The notes: generated by a model not told the origin, from the sequence alone. A DNA stretch of 64,000 nucleotides from Marinobacterium litorale DSM 23545 (GCF_000428985.1 NZ_AUAZ01000024.1:1-64000); one strand, 5' to 3'; positions 1 through 9,731 are shown, counted from the first letter of the stretch. Translations and numbers: made by a program.

Positions 1-317
1 TTTCCTGATCCTCGATAACCACCCGGTTCATCATGCTCGTCGGGTTCGAGACTATGTTGAGAGTCTCGACGGCAAGCTCAGGTTGTTCTTCCTGCCGCCG
101 TACTCGCCGGAGCTGAATCCTGACGAGTCTGTTTGGGGCTATATCAAATACCATCACGTCGGTAAAAAGATCATTAACAGCAAAGAACAACTTCGGAGCA
201 CTGTTTACCGGCAGCTTCGACGTTTGCAAAAATTGCCACGACTATTGAAATCGTTTTTTGGCCATCCGGATTTGGCTTATATCTCCGGGTAATGTTCGCT
301 TACTTTATTTCGAATTA
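1..317 (+). mobile_element. right end of an IS630-family insertion sequence
   Basis: The window opens inside an insertion sequence. It is identified by the transposase C-terminus encoded from base 2. The element appears to stop around 316-320, because a TRAP binding-protein reading frame is recognisable from base 318 onward without its natural N-terminus. IS630-family elements insert at TA dinucleotides, and TA steps occur at 316-317 and 319-320, which fits. The left end lies outside the window, so the terminal repeats cannot be compared. Confidence 0.7.
2..292 (+). CDS. IS630-family transposase, C-terminal part (cut by window edge)
   Basis: Reading from base 2, the frame encodes the last part of a DDE transposase. 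An LDNHPVHHA stretch carries the second catalytic Asp, and SPELNPDESVWGYIK carries the final catalytic Glu of the IS630/Tc1-like catalytic core. The protein ends in ...FGHPDLAYISG at the TAA at 290-292. Only the N-terminal part is missing, and that is because of the window edge, so the gene may be intact. It lies directly upstream of the truncated dctP and reads into it. Confidence 0.85.
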   Translation, partial: FLILDNHPVHHARRVRDYVESLDGKLRLFFLPPYSPELNPDESVWGYIKYHHVGKKIINSKEQLRSTVYRQLRRLQKLPRLLKSFFGHPDLAYISG

Positions 318-1193
318 GTAACCCCGCCCAGCCACATCTGGCACAAGGTTGCAGAGCGTTTTGACGCTAATCTTCAGGCGGCCACCGGTGGTGATGATTC
401 GATGATGATCTTCCCGCTCGGCAAACTGGGTGGACCGGATCAGATGATGGATCTGCTCCAGTCCGGCGGCCTGCAACTGGCCATCCTCACCGCCAGCTCC
501 GTGGCCAACCGCTACGAACCGATGAACGCCTGGTTCCTGCCATACACCTTTAACAACGTGACGGAAGCGGCCAAAGCCAGCCAGTCGCCGGAAGCACAGC
601 AGATGCTGAAGGATCTGGAAGAGCACAAGATGATCGGTCTGGGCTACGCCATGGCCGGTATGCGTCACGTGCTTTCCGCCGAGCCGATGACCGACATCGA
701 CTCGTTCGAGAACAAGAAGATCCGTGCCTTCCCGAACCCGGTCTTTAATGACTGGTGGTCCGAGCTGGGTGCTGCCCCCACCGCGCTGCCGTTGGCGGAT
801 GTCTCCTCCGCGCTGACCACCAATCTGTTGGACGGCGTCGATGTGGATCTGGACATCGTGGTTGGCCTGAAGATGTACCAGCAGGCACCGAACCTGACAC
901 TGACCAACCACATGGCCTTCCCGGCAGTGGTTGTCGCCTCGGAAAAATGGTGGTCAGGCCTGTCTGCCGAAAAGCAGCAGATCGTTATGGAGGCATTCAA
1001 GGAAGCCGAAGCCTGGGGCTTTGAACAGCAGGCGAAAGCGGAAGTCAGCAACCTGCAGTTGCTCAAGGATGCCGGTGTCACCGTTAACGAGATCGACCCG
1101 GTCGAGCTGCGCAAAGCGGCTGGCACAATCGTCGACAAGTACACCTCATCCAACGAAGCCATCGCTGAGTTCTACAAGGCTCAGACCGAGTAA
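318..1193 (+). pseudogene. dctP: TRAP transporter substrate-binding protein DctP, 5'-truncated by the insertion sequence
   Basis: From base 318 (TPPSHIWHKVAERF...) the frame matches the DctP family of periplasmic TRAP binding proteins, about 290 residues. It includes the conserved ligand-carboxylate Arg region (KIRAFPNPVFNDWWSELG). The signal peptide and first beta-strand, roughly 30-40 residues, are missing and replaced by insertion-sequence DNA. The same frame stays open back to an ATG at 258, but the residues it adds (MAIRIWLISPGNVRLLYFEL) are not a normal Sec signal peptide. The product is probably not exported and the gene is probably inactive. It is followed by intact dctQ and dctM, so it was once the first gene of a C4-dicarboxylate or other organic-acid TRAP operon. 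The substrate cannot be read from the sequence. Confidence 0.85.
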
Positions 1194-1203
1194 ACGTGAG
1201 GCC

Positions 1204-1237
1204 GGGCCCGGCCAGGACTCAAACTAGGACCGGGCCC
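1204..1237 (+). promoter_or_regulatory. GC-rich hairpin between dctP and dctQ
   Basis: GGGCCCGG at 1204-1211 and CCGGGCCC at 1230-1237 form a perfect 8-bp inverted repeat with an 18-base loop. The 5' arm also lies within a self-complementary palindrome at 1200-1213. It has no T-run. Such hairpins between a binding-protein gene and its membrane genes commonly stabilise the upstream mRNA or dampen downstream expression. That role is inferred here. Confidence 0.5.
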
Positions 1238-1249
1238 ACAGGGGTTGCC

Positions 1250-1774
1250 ATGATCAAGTTGATTGAACGGCTGGACCGGGGAGTCGCGCGCGTTGAATTC
1301 ACGCTGCTTATCGCCCTGATCGCGGCTCTTACGCTTATCCTTTCCGCTCAGGTTATCCTGAGATACCTCTTTAACAGCCCGCTGTTCTGGGCTGAGGAAG
1401 TGGCGGTTCAGATTCTGATCTCGGCCACCTTCATTGGCGTCAGCTATCTGACCTTCGCCGACTCGCTGGTACGGGTCGACTTCCTCATCGATCAGTTGCC
1501 ACCCGCCTTACAGAACACGCTTGTATTCCTGCTGCGTCTGATCGGCTTGGGCGTTCTGGCGATCTTCTGCTACTACGCCACCGACTGGATTCTGCGCCCG
1601 GAGATCAAAGCCGATATCTCGCCAACCACCGGGTTGCCGCGTTGGTACAACTACTCGGTGCTTGTTGGTGCGTTCTACTGTATGACCTGGCACATGCTCG
1701 TCAAGCTGGCGCTGTTCCGCCCCTATCAGCATCAAGACGCGACCGGCGCGACTAACGTGGGAGGCGAGGCATGA
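1250..1774 (+). CDS. dctQ: TRAP transporter small membrane subunit DctQ
   Basis: A 174-residue membrane protein of the DctQ family, the small four-helix subunit that links the TRAP binding protein to the DctM permease. Hydrophobic segments lie near residues 15-40, 45-70, 88-110 and 130-150. The ATG at 1250 is chosen because the peptide MIKLIERLDRGVARVEF is a typical DctQ amphipathic start, whereas the upstream in-frame start at 1196 would translate the GC-rich hairpin. The gene overlaps dctM by ATGA, so the two are probably translationally coupled. Its own binding protein upstream is broken, so it must borrow another one or be idle. Confidence 0.9.
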   Translation: MIKLIERLDRGVARVEFTLLIALIAALTLILSAQVILRYLFNSPLFWAEEVAVQILISATFIGVSYLTFADSLVRVDFLIDQLPPALQNTLVFLLRLIGLGVLAIFCYYATDWILRPEIKADISPTTGLPRWYNYSVLVGAFYCMTWHMLVKLALFRPYQHQDATGATNVGGEA

Positions 1775-3042
1775 TTACCACACTGACTTTCTTTGTAGCC
1801 CTGCTGATCGGGCTGCCGATCTTTATCACCCTGCTGCTGGGCACCCTGGTTTTCCTCTGGCAGACCGATCTGACTATCCTGATGAGTTCGCTGCCGATCC
1901 AGCTATATGGCTCACTGAACCAGAACGGCCTGTTGGCGATTCCGCTGTTTATGCTGGTGGGCGAACTGATGAACAAGGGTGGGCTCACCCGCCGTCTGAT
2001 GAACGCCGCCGAGGTGTTCGTCGGTGGCTTTCGCGGTGGGCTGGCCTACGTCAACCTGCTCACCAACGCCATGGCCGCCTCGATCCTCGGTTCTGCCACC
2101 GCGCAGATCTCAGTAATGAGCCGACTGATGGTGCCGACCATGGTCGAGAAGGGCTACAACAAGGAGTTTTCCGCTGCGGTAACCATGGCGGGCGGGCTAT
2201 TGGGGCCGATCCTTCCGCCATCCATGCTGATGATTATCTACGGAGTGGTGGCGTATCAGCCGATCTCCGCGCTGTTTATCGCCGGTATCCTGCCGGGCCT
2301 GGTCATCATCGCCGGTTTTGCCCTGGTGATCTTCCTGACCGGCCTGACCCAGGGGCTGCCCAAGGGGGAAACGCATCATCGCGAAACCCTTAAAAAAGAC
2401 CTGATCGGTGGCCTGCTGCCGGGCGCGATCCCCGGTGTAGTCATCGTCTGCATCATCACCGGCGTGATGACACCGACCGAAGCAGGTGCCATCGCCTCCA
2501 TCCTGTCGTTCCTGCTGGGCAAATTCGTCTACAAGGCGATTGCGCTACGCGATCTGCCGCAGATGTTCGGCTCCGTGGCGATCAACACCGCCACCATCAC
2601 CGGACTGATCGGTATCGCCTCGGTATTCGGCTGGGCGCTCTCGTTCGAGGGTGTGCCGGACATGATGGTTGAGTACATCACAGGGCTCACCGATTCTCCG
2701 GTAATGTTCCTGATGCTGGTCTATCTGCTGGTGATCCTGCTGGGCATGTTTCTGGAGAGTATCAGCGTGATGATCGTCATCGTACCGATCATCCTGCCGG
2801 CGGCGATCTCCTACGGCATCGACCCGATCCATTTCGGGGTGATTATCAGCCTGGCGACCCTGGTGGGCCTGGTGACACCACCGGTGGGCCCCGGTCTCTA
2901 TATCGCGATGACCGCAGCTAATCTACCGATGGGCAGACTGTTCAAGGCGATGCTGCCATTCCTGGCTACGATGCTGCTGAGTATGTTAATCATCGCGCTA
3001 ATCCCGGCGATATCGCTCTGGTTACCCGGTTTCATGGCGTGA
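1771..3042 (+). CDS. dctM: TRAP transporter large permease DctM
   Basis: A 423-residue permease of the DctM family, the normal length. It has a dozen or so hydrophobic segments and the conserved family stretches GLLGPILPPSMLMIIYG and TPTEAGAIAS. It imports an organic acid using the sodium gradient, working with DctQ and a periplasmic binding protein. It is the last gene of the dctP'-dctQ-dctM operon, overlaps dctQ by 4 bases, and is intact. Nothing in the sequence shows the substrate. Confidence 0.95.
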   Translation: MITTLTFFVALLIGLPIFITLLLGTLVFLWQTDLTILMSSLPIQLYGSLNQNGLLAIPLFMLVGELMNKGGLTRRLMNAAEVFVGGFRGGLAYVNLLTNAMAASILGSATAQISVMSRLMVPTMVEKGYNKEFSAAVTMAGGLLGPILPPSMLMIIYGVVAYQPISALFIAGILPGLVIIAGFALVIFLTGLTQGLPKGETHHRETLKKDLIGGLLPGAIPGVVIVCIITGVMTPTEAGAIASILSFLLGKFVYKAIALRDLPQMFGSVAINTATITGLIGIASVFGWALSFEGVPDMMVEYITGLTDSPVMFLMLVYLLVILLGMFLESISVMIVIVPIILPAAISYGIDPIHFGVIISLATLVGLVTPPVGPGLYIAMTAANLPMGRLFKAMLPFLATMLLSMLIIALIPAISLWLPGFMA

Positions 3043-3374
3043 TGGTTTAAAACCTTGGTGCGATGAACATGTTGAGACCTGGTGCGACTTTTATGATCAC
3101 ACCAGATCCCTTTTTCACCCTGGGACCAACCGGCGAAACCGGGGGCCGGTCGCTAAAGTATTGCGGTCTATCGAGGACTGGGGGCGATTCAGTTGGTGAT
3201 CTCATCGTCCCTTCTATATATTGCCAGTATGAGTGCTCATCCATCGCTAACCGCCATCGCAGAAAGGCCTCGGCCCGGACTGTCACATGTATTCCGCACG
3301 CCTCGACCAGTGGCGGAGCTGACGATTCAGTCATGTGTGAATGAGCACCCTCTGTTCGCAGGCGATGTCAGTCA
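3043..3374 (+). other. 332-base intergenic region with a short repeated motif
   Basis: No credible gene is seen; the short frames here lack family features. The heptamer GGTGCGA occurs at 3057-3063 and 3081-3087, 24 bases apart, followed by TTTTATGATCACACC. This pattern resembles the repeated termini of IS21-type elements and may be a worn-down element end. A small palindrome, ATGAGTGCTCAT, lies at 3230-3241. The promoter of the giant kinase gene should be here but no clear -35/-10 pair stands out. Confidence 0.4.
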
Positions 3375-6300
3375 ATGAACACACCGCAAGGCTACGAGGT
3401 TGCTCGCCACCTGCACCGCCGCAAGGGCGTACTGATCAGTCGCGCCGTGCGGGTGCAAGACAACCATCAGGTCATACTCAAGCAACTCGATCCCTCCCAG
3501 TGCGGTCGCGAGGATCCGGGGCGACTGCAGCACGAATACGAGCTGCTCAAGTCACTCAAGATTACCGGTATTCTGCGCCCACTTGAGCTGATATCGACCA
3601 ATAATACCTTAGTGGGCGTCTTCGAAGACTCGGGGGCGATTCCGTTACGTCAGTTCATCTCCGAGCAGCAGATGGAGTGGCACCATTGGATTCCCGTCGC
3701 TATACGTCTGAGTGAACTGATTGGCCGTCTCCACGAGGCTCGGGTCATACATAAACAGATCAGCCCGGATCATGTACTGCTGCATCCGACCACCCTGCAA
3801 CCGGTACTGATCGGGTTCGACTACTGCACGCGCTTGAGCCGGGAGCAGCCCAACTGGCATGCCCAGGCGCTGCACACTTCGGCCCTTGCCTACATCGCGC
3901 CGGAGCAAACCGGACGGATCAACCGTACCATCGACTACCGCACCGACTACTACAGTTTAGGTGCGACGCTGTATGAACTGATGACGGGTCGCCCACCCTT
4001 CATCGGCGGTCAGGATATAGAGCTGGTCCATAATCAGATTGCGCGTCCGCCCGAACCGCCCAGCCGCATCAATCCGAGCCTGCCGGAGATGGTCTCTCGC
4101 ATCATTCTGAAGCTGCTCGCCAAGGATGCGGCCCAACGCTATCAATCCACCGTGGGTTTGATCCACGATCTGCGCCGCTGTCAGAAAGAGTTTAATCAGC
4201 ACAGTCGCATCTCGACCTTCGAACTGGCCGAACAGGATATTGCCGCCCAGTTCCAGATACCCCAGCGGCTCTATGGACGCGAGGCTGTGTTGCAACAGCT
4301 GCGGGGGCTGATGGACCGGGCCGTGCAGGGCAAACAAACGCTGGTGCTGATCAGCGGCTATGCCGGTATCGGCAAATCCAGCCTGGTGCACGAGCTGCGG
4401 CAGTATGTGAACGAACTCGGCGGCCACTTCAGCAGCGGAAAGTTCGATCAATACCGGCGCAACCGCCCCTACTTCGCCATTGTTCAGGCACTGCAATCAC
4501 TGGTCAGACAGCTGCTCACCGAGCCGGAAGAGTCGATCCAGCAGCTGCGTATCGAACTCAATACCAGCATGCGTGGCCAAGGTCAGATGCTGCTAAAGCT
4601 GATACCGGAGCTTGAGCTCATCATCGGCCCCCAACCGAGCCTTCCTGCCGCCACCCCGGCCGAGGAGCAGCGCCGGTTTTCACGTCTGTTTATCCGCGTG
4701 CTCGATGTGCTGGCCACACCCGAGCGACCGATGCTGCTGTTTCTCGATGATCTGCACTGGGCCGACCAGGCCTCACTGCAGCTGATCGAGACGCTGGTAG
4801 AGAGCGGCGAGAGCGCTCACCTCTTACTGATGGGCAGCTTTCGGGATCAGGAGCTGGAGCCTGCACCCCAAAAGACACTGGACCGGCTACGCGCGCTGCA
4901 AAAAACAGTGATAGAACTGCAACTGGGGCCGCTGGACCTGCAACAGGTATCCCAGCTGCTGGCCGACACCCTGCGTCGTGACGTTTACTCCTGCCAGAGT
5001 CTGGCCCGCATCTGCATGCGTAAAACCCAGGGCAACCCCTTCTTCCTCAGCCAGTTTCTCTATGCGCTGCATGAGGAGGGGCTGATAAGCTTCCGAGAGC
5101 AACGCTGGCAGTGGGATGAAAACGCCATTGAAGCCCGGGAGATGACCGACAACGTGGTAGCGCTGATGGTCAGCAAGATCCAGCGACTCCCCAAGGCCAC
5201 GCAGCGTACGTTGCCCCTGGCCGCCAGCATCGGCGGAAGTTTTAACCTGCGCACGCTTTCCGTGGTCAGCAAGCTGCTACCCTCAGAGGCAGTGGACGCG
5301 CTCTGGCCGGCGATGACCGAGGGCTTGATCGTCCCACTGGACGATCAGTACCGCGTGTTCGAAAAGACGGATCAGATCAACACACGTTACCGTTTTATCC
5401 ATGATCGCGTTCAGCAGGCTGCCTATTCACTGATACCGGAGCAGGCTCGCGAATCCCTGCATCTGGAGGTAGGACGTCAGCTCTGGCGGAGCCTGAGTGC
5501 CGATGAAATCGACAACCGTATCTTTGAAATAACCAACCACCTGAATCTTGCATCGGCGCTGATTGAGGATCCACAAGAACACGTCGAGCTTGCCCAACTC
5601 AACCTGCGCGCCGGCACCCGGGCACGAGAATCCGCCGCGTTTGACGTGGCTATGGACTATCTCAAGCGCGGTTTGGGATTGCTGCCGGAACAGAGCTGGC
5701 AACACCACTACTCGTTAACCCTGGCCCTGCACTCTCTGGCCGCGGAAGTGGCTAACATTCGTGGCGAGCAGGCGCTGATGGACAACCTGATTCTCGCCGT
5801 GGAGCAGCACGCCCAGAATCTGCTCGACCATGTGCGTGTGCATGAGGTCAGAATTCAGTCACAAGTAGCCAATAACCAGTTCAGAGAAGCGCTGAGTACC
5901 GCGCTGACATTGCTACATCAGCTGGGCGTAGAACTGCCCGAACATCCAACGCCGTTTCAGAACACCTGGATCGCTAACCGGGTCAAATGGCTGCTTAAGC
6001 GCACGCCACCGGAGCGCGTCCCTGATCTGAAGTCGATGAAAGAGCCGACATTGCTGGCAGCCATGCCCCTGTTAACCGGCATGTTCGGCATCGTTAAGTT
6101 TTCCAGCTCCGGACTGCGCCCCATGCTGATGGCCAAGCAGGTGGAGCTGACACTGACGTACGGTTTATCAAACGCTTCCGCCCTGGCCTTCGCTGGTTAT
6201 GGCGGTGTGCTTTGCGGCAAGATGAACGATATAGATCAAGGCTATCGGCTCGGACTGCTGGCTCTGGAACTCGACAAGCGAATGCCTGACACCGCTAAGC

Positions 6301-9300
6301 ACCACCGCACCATGTCGTTGTTCAACAGCTATATCCGCCACTATCGGGAACCGCTGGCGGTCTGCCGTGACTCGCTACTTGATGCTCACCAGCAGGCGCT
6401 GGATTGCGGCGACATGGAGTGGGGTGCATACGCACTCGCCGCGTACATACAGTACGCGTTCCCGCTGTGCCAGAATCTGGATCAGCTGCAACCGAAACTT
6501 GAAAAAGATACCCGGCTGCTTCGCCAATACGGTCAGAAGCAGTCGCTGCAATACTCGCTGTTCATTCTCCAAACCATGGAAAACATGCGCGGCCAGAACA
6601 ACGACCCGACCCGGCTCGACGGCCGTTTTTACCGCGAGGATCGTGATCTTGCGGAACTCACGCGCGAGAACCACCGTACCGCTATCTGTCTGCACCATTT
6701 CTACAAGGCGTTGCTCAGTTTCATCTTTGGTGACATGGAAGCGGCCTATCATCACAGTGAAATCAGCCTTGAGCTGCGTGACTCCATATCGGGGACCTTT
6801 ACCGTCCTCTGGATCATGATGATCAACGCCTTGAGCATTATCCAGCTACTGCCAAACACCAGCATTCTGACGCAACCGACTCGGCTGAAAACCGTCCGCA
6901 AAGCCCAGCGTTACATCCGCAAACTGGCCCGTTTCGCGCCGGATAACCGCTTGCACCACTATGAGCTGCTCAGCGCTGAGCTGCTTCGCAGCAAGCGGCG
7001 TTACACCAGCGCCATGAACTTATACGAGAAAGCGATTGAGCACGCCCACAGGCAAGGGCTAAAACTCGATCAGGCAATGGCCTGCGAGCTGGCCGGCCGC
7101 TTTTATCAGCAGTGGCAAAAGCCGGGGATTGCGCGCACCTACCTGCTGGATGCCTACCGGCTCTACGCTGAACTCGGCGCCCAGGCCAAGCTGCAACAGA
7201 TGCAGACGCAGTACGATATCGACCTGCCCTCCCCCCACCCGATGGCGGTGGAGTCACGCGCCTCAAGCACGGAGCAGCGCCGCGCGCTGGACAACCAGAC
7301 TCTGGATATCAGCTCGGTGATCAACGCCTCGCAGGCAATCTCCGACGAGATCGTACTGGAAAAGCTGCTGAGTCGGCTGATGCGACTGGCGATTCAGAAC
7401 GCCGGTGCGCAAAGGGCGATACTGGTGATGTACCGTCGGCAGCAGTTGTTCATCGAGGCGGAGACCCGCATCGACGAGGCACCGGCCCTGTTTACCGCCA
7501 TACCACTCACCGACGGTGCGGATATGCTGCCTCTCAGTATCATCAACTTTGTAGCGCGCACCAAAGATCCTGTGGTCCTGGGTAATGCGGTTGAGCATCA
7601 GATGTTCCAGTCAGATGGCTATATCCGCCAGCAACAGCCCCGTTCACTGCTTACCCTGCCGATTCTCTACCACAGCGAACTGACCGGTATTCTCTATCTT
7701 GAGCACCGCGAAAGCCGGGATGTTTTCAGCCGCGAACGCCTGAAAACCTTGCAGATACTATCGGCACAGGCGGCGATTTCCATCGAAAACGCCAAACTTT
7801 ACAAAAGCCTCGAACAATCGGAACGCGAATACCGTTCTCTGTTTGAAAATGCGAGCGAGGGGATCTTCCGCATCGCACCCGACGGTCGCCTGATCTCCGC
7901 GAACCCGGCCCTTATATCGCTGCTGGGCTACGACGCTTGCGAGCAGTTTCTGCACGAGGCCACCGATCTGATTATGGACTGCTTCATCGATCCCGAGCAG
8001 GGACGACAGTTCCTCGCCACCCTGCAAGCCGGGCAGCGCGTCAAAGATCTGGAGACCCGCTGGCGGCGGCAGGATGGCGGCGAGCTGCATGTATCCATAT
8101 CGGCACACCGCATTGCTGACGAGCATGATGCTATTCGCTACTACGAAGGCTCCCTTACCGATATCGGCGAACGGAAGGCTAAAGAGCTGGCGGAACTCGC
8201 TCGCCAGAAAGCAGAAGCGGCGAGCGAAGCCAAGAGCCAGTTCCTGGCCACCATGAGCCACGAAATACGGACCCCGATGAACGGCATTCTTGGTATGGCG
8301 CAACTGCTCAAGCGTTCAACAATGAACCCTTCACAACGTGATCAGGTCGAGTCCATCTACCAGTCGGGCCAGTCCCTGCTGACCATTCTTAACGATGTGT
8401 TGGACTTCACCAAAATCGAAGCGGGTCAGATGACCTTCGAGGCGGAGAATTTCGAGCTACCCCAGTTGCTGAAAAGGCTCAAGACCCTGCTCACGCCCAT
8501 GGCGCGGGAGAAAAAGATCGACCTGATCCTGAGGCTCGACCCCAAGCTGCCCCAAACGGTTCAGGGCGATGCGAGGGCATTGAACCAGGTTCTGATGAAC
8601 TTGTGCACCAACGCCCTGAAGTTCACCGACGCAGGTTATGTGGTGCTCAAAGCTCGTCCCTTAGCGCATGAGGACGCCGGCCACCTGATCCGTTTTGAAG
8701 TCGAAGACAGCGGCATCGGGATCCCACCCGAAGCCCACGAACGTATTTTCCAGCACTTTAGTCAGGCCGACAGTTCGATCACCCGACGTTACGGCGGCAC
8801 AGGACTTGGCCTTTCCATCTGCCGCAAACTGGTCGAAAAACAGCAGGGCCGGATCGGGTTCAACAGCCAGGCAGGTAGCGGCTCACTGTTCTGGGTTGAA
8901 CTGCCCTATCAGGCCGCCGATCAGACCACCGCACCTGAGCCGCCGACGGAGTCCGTCACGCCCAGCGAGCCAAAGCAGACCCTCAGCATATTGCTGGTGG
9001 AAGACACACCCATCAATCAGGAGGTGACCGCCAGCCTGCTGCGCGCAGAAGGCCACCATGTCAGCATCGCGGATGATGGGTACACGGCGCTGTCGATGCA
9101 CAACGACAACGATTACGATCTGGTACTGATGGATATCCATCTGCCCGATATGGATGGACTGGAAACCACCCGCCGCCTGCGTGCCCACCGTGACGCTGAC
9201 AAGGCCAAGGTAACGGTCGTGGCATTAACAGCAGCCGTTACCCGCCCGGAGATAAGACGCTGCAAAGACGCGGGTATTGAAACGGTGCTAAGCAAACCCC

Positions 9301-9731
9301 TGCAGTTCGAGGAGCTTGAACAGGTGGTACGCGCCGTCGGCCGGCTAGAGTGCCTGCCACCTCCATCGGTCCACTCCTCCGCCGATACGGAAGGAACACT
9401 CGATATCGTTTTGCTCAATCAGCACCGGCGAATGCTCGGCGAAAAACGCATGCTGGAGCTGCTCGATACGATGGGTAAACAGTGCGAATCACTGCTGCGT
9501 GAGCTGGAGCAGGCAGATACTCCCCAGCGGGCTTCTGTGCTGCACAAGCTTGCCGGCGCCAGCGCCAACTTCGGATTGCAGCAGATGGCCGAAAGGTGCC
9601 GAAAACTGGAAACAGAGGCCAACGTAACGACTGAACAACTGGCCTCACTCAAGACGCTATGGGCCGATACCCTTCAAGCACTGTCCGCCTTCAAAACGAC
9701 ACCCTGTGCGCAGACGGAAGCGCGAGACTAA
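3375..9731 (+). CDS. giant multidomain hybrid histidine kinase (pseudokinase-AAA-GAF-PAS-HK-receiver-Hpt)
   Basis: A 2118-residue cytoplasmic signalling protein without membrane segments. Domains in order: protein-kinase-like fold (about 1-270), AAA/NACHT-like ATPase (P-loop GYAGIGKSS at 328-336), a long alpha-helical TPR-like region (about 600-1290), GAF (about 1310-1475), PAS (about 1482-1600), histidine kinase with phosphoacceptor His1629 in FLATMSHEIRTP, ATP-binding domain ([18 protein letters not shown]), receiver (about 1869-1990, phospho-Asp1920) and C-terminal Hpt with His2057 in VLHKLAGAS. The kinase-like domain keeps Lys36, but the HRD triad reads HKQ (126-128) and DFG reads GFD (147-149), so it is probably catalytically dead. 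The phosphorelay residues are complete. The architecture is known in proteobacteria and cyanobacteria. The signal and the final response regulator are unknown. Translation starts at ATG 3375 with only a weak ribosome site. Confidence 0.9.
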   Translation: MNTPQGYEVARHLHRRKGVLISRAVRVQDNHQVILKQLDPSQCGREDPGRLQHEYELLKSLKITGILRPLELISTNNTLVGVFEDSGAIPLRQFISEQQMEWHHWIPVAIRLSELIGRLHEARVIHKQISPDHVLLHPTTLQPVLIGFDYCTRLSREQPNWHAQALHTSALAYIAPEQTGRINRTIDYRTDYYSLGATLYELMTGRPPFIGGQDIELVHNQIARPPEPPSRINPSLPEMVSRIILKLLAKDAAQRYQSTVGLIHDLRRCQKEFNQHSRISTFELAEQDIAAQFQIPQRLYGREAVLQQLRGLMDRAVQGKQTLVLISGYAGIGKSSLVHELRQYVNELGGHFSSGKFDQYRRNRPYFAIVQALQSLVRQLLTEPEESIQQLRIELNTSMRGQGQMLLKLIPELELIIGPQPSLPAATPAEEQRRFSRLFIRVLDVLATPERPMLLFLDDLHWADQASLQLIETLVESGESAHLLLMGSFRDQELEPAPQKTLDRLRALQKTVIELQLGPLDLQQVSQLLADTLRRDVYSCQSLARICMRKTQGNPFFLSQFLYALHEEGLISFREQRWQWDENAIEAREMTDNVVALMVSKIQRLPKATQRTLPLAASIGGSFNLRTLSVVSKLLPSEAVDALWPAMTEGLIVPLDDQYRVFEKTDQINTRYRFIHDRVQQAAYSLIPEQARESLHLEVGRQLWRSLSADEIDNRIFEITNHLNLASALIEDPQEHVELAQLNLRAGTRARESAAFDVAMDYLKRGLGLLPEQSWQHHYSLTLALHSLAAEVANIRGEQALMDNLILAVEQHAQNLLDHVRVHEVRIQSQVANNQFREALSTALTLLHQLGVELPEHPTPFQNTWIANRVKWLLKRTPPERVPDLKSMKEPTLLAAMPLLTGMFGIVKFSSSGLRPMLMAKQVELTLTYGLSNASALAFAGYGGVLCGKMNDIDQGYRLGLLALELDKRMPDTAKHHRTMSLFNSYIRHYREPLAVCRDSLLDAHQQALDCGDMEWGAYALAAYIQYAFPLCQNLDQLQPKLEKDTRLLRQYGQKQSLQYSLFILQTMENMRGQNNDPTRLDGRFYREDRDLAELTRENHRTAICLHHFYKALLSFIFGDMEAAYHHSEISLELRDSISGTFTVLWIMMINALSIIQLLPNTSILTQPTRLKTVRKAQRYIRKLARFAPDNRLHHYELLSAELLRSKRRYTSAMNLYEKAIEHAHRQGLKLDQAMACELAGRFYQQWQKPGIARTYLLDAYRLYAELGAQAKLQQMQTQYDIDLPSPHPMAVESRASSTEQRRALDNQTLDISSVINASQAISDEIVLEKLLSRLMRLAIQNAGAQRAILVMYRRQQLFIEAETRIDEAPALFTAIPLTDGADMLPLSIINFVARTKDPVVLGNAVEHQMFQSDGYIRQQQPRSLLTLPILYHSELTGILYLEHRESRDVFSRERLKTLQILSAQAAISIENAKLYKSLEQSEREYRSLFENASEGIFRIAPDGRLISANPALISLLGYDACEQFLHEATDLIMDCFIDPEQGRQFLATLQAGQRVKDLETRWRRQDGGELHVSISAHRIADEHDAIRYYEGSLTDIGERKAKELAELARQKAEAASEAKSQFLATMSHEIRTPMNGILGMAQLLKRSTMNPSQRDQVESIYQSGQSLLTILNDVLDFTKIEAGQMTFEAENFELPQLLKRLKTLLTPMAREKKIDLILRLDPKLPQTVQGDARALNQVLMNLCTNALKFTDAGYVVLKARPLAHEDAGHLIRFEVEDSGIGIPPEAHERIFQHFSQADSSITRRYGGTGLGLSICRKLVEKQQGRIGFNSQAGSGSLFWVELPYQAADQTTAPEPPTESVTPSEPKQTLSILLVEDTPINQEVTASLLRAEGHHVSIADDGYTALSMHNDNDYDLVLMDIHLPDMDGLETTRRLRAHRDADKAKVTVVALTAAVTRPEIRRCKDAGIETVLSKPLQFEELEQVVRAVGRLECLPPPSVHSSADTEGTLDIVLLNQHRRMLGEKRMLELLDTMGKQCESLLRELEQADTPQRASVLHKLAGASANFGLQQMAERCRKLETEANVTTEQLASLKTLWADTLQALSAFKTTPCAQTEARD

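Noticed and set aside
258-317. ATG at 258 as the natural start of the TRAP binding protein
   Set aside because: The residues it adds are encoded by the insertion sequence and do not form a signal peptide. The natural start has been lost.
315-911. 198-codon minus-strand frame opposite dctP
   Set aside because: It mirrors the codon pattern of dctP, is rich in His/Gln/Arg, and matches no family. It is a shadow frame.
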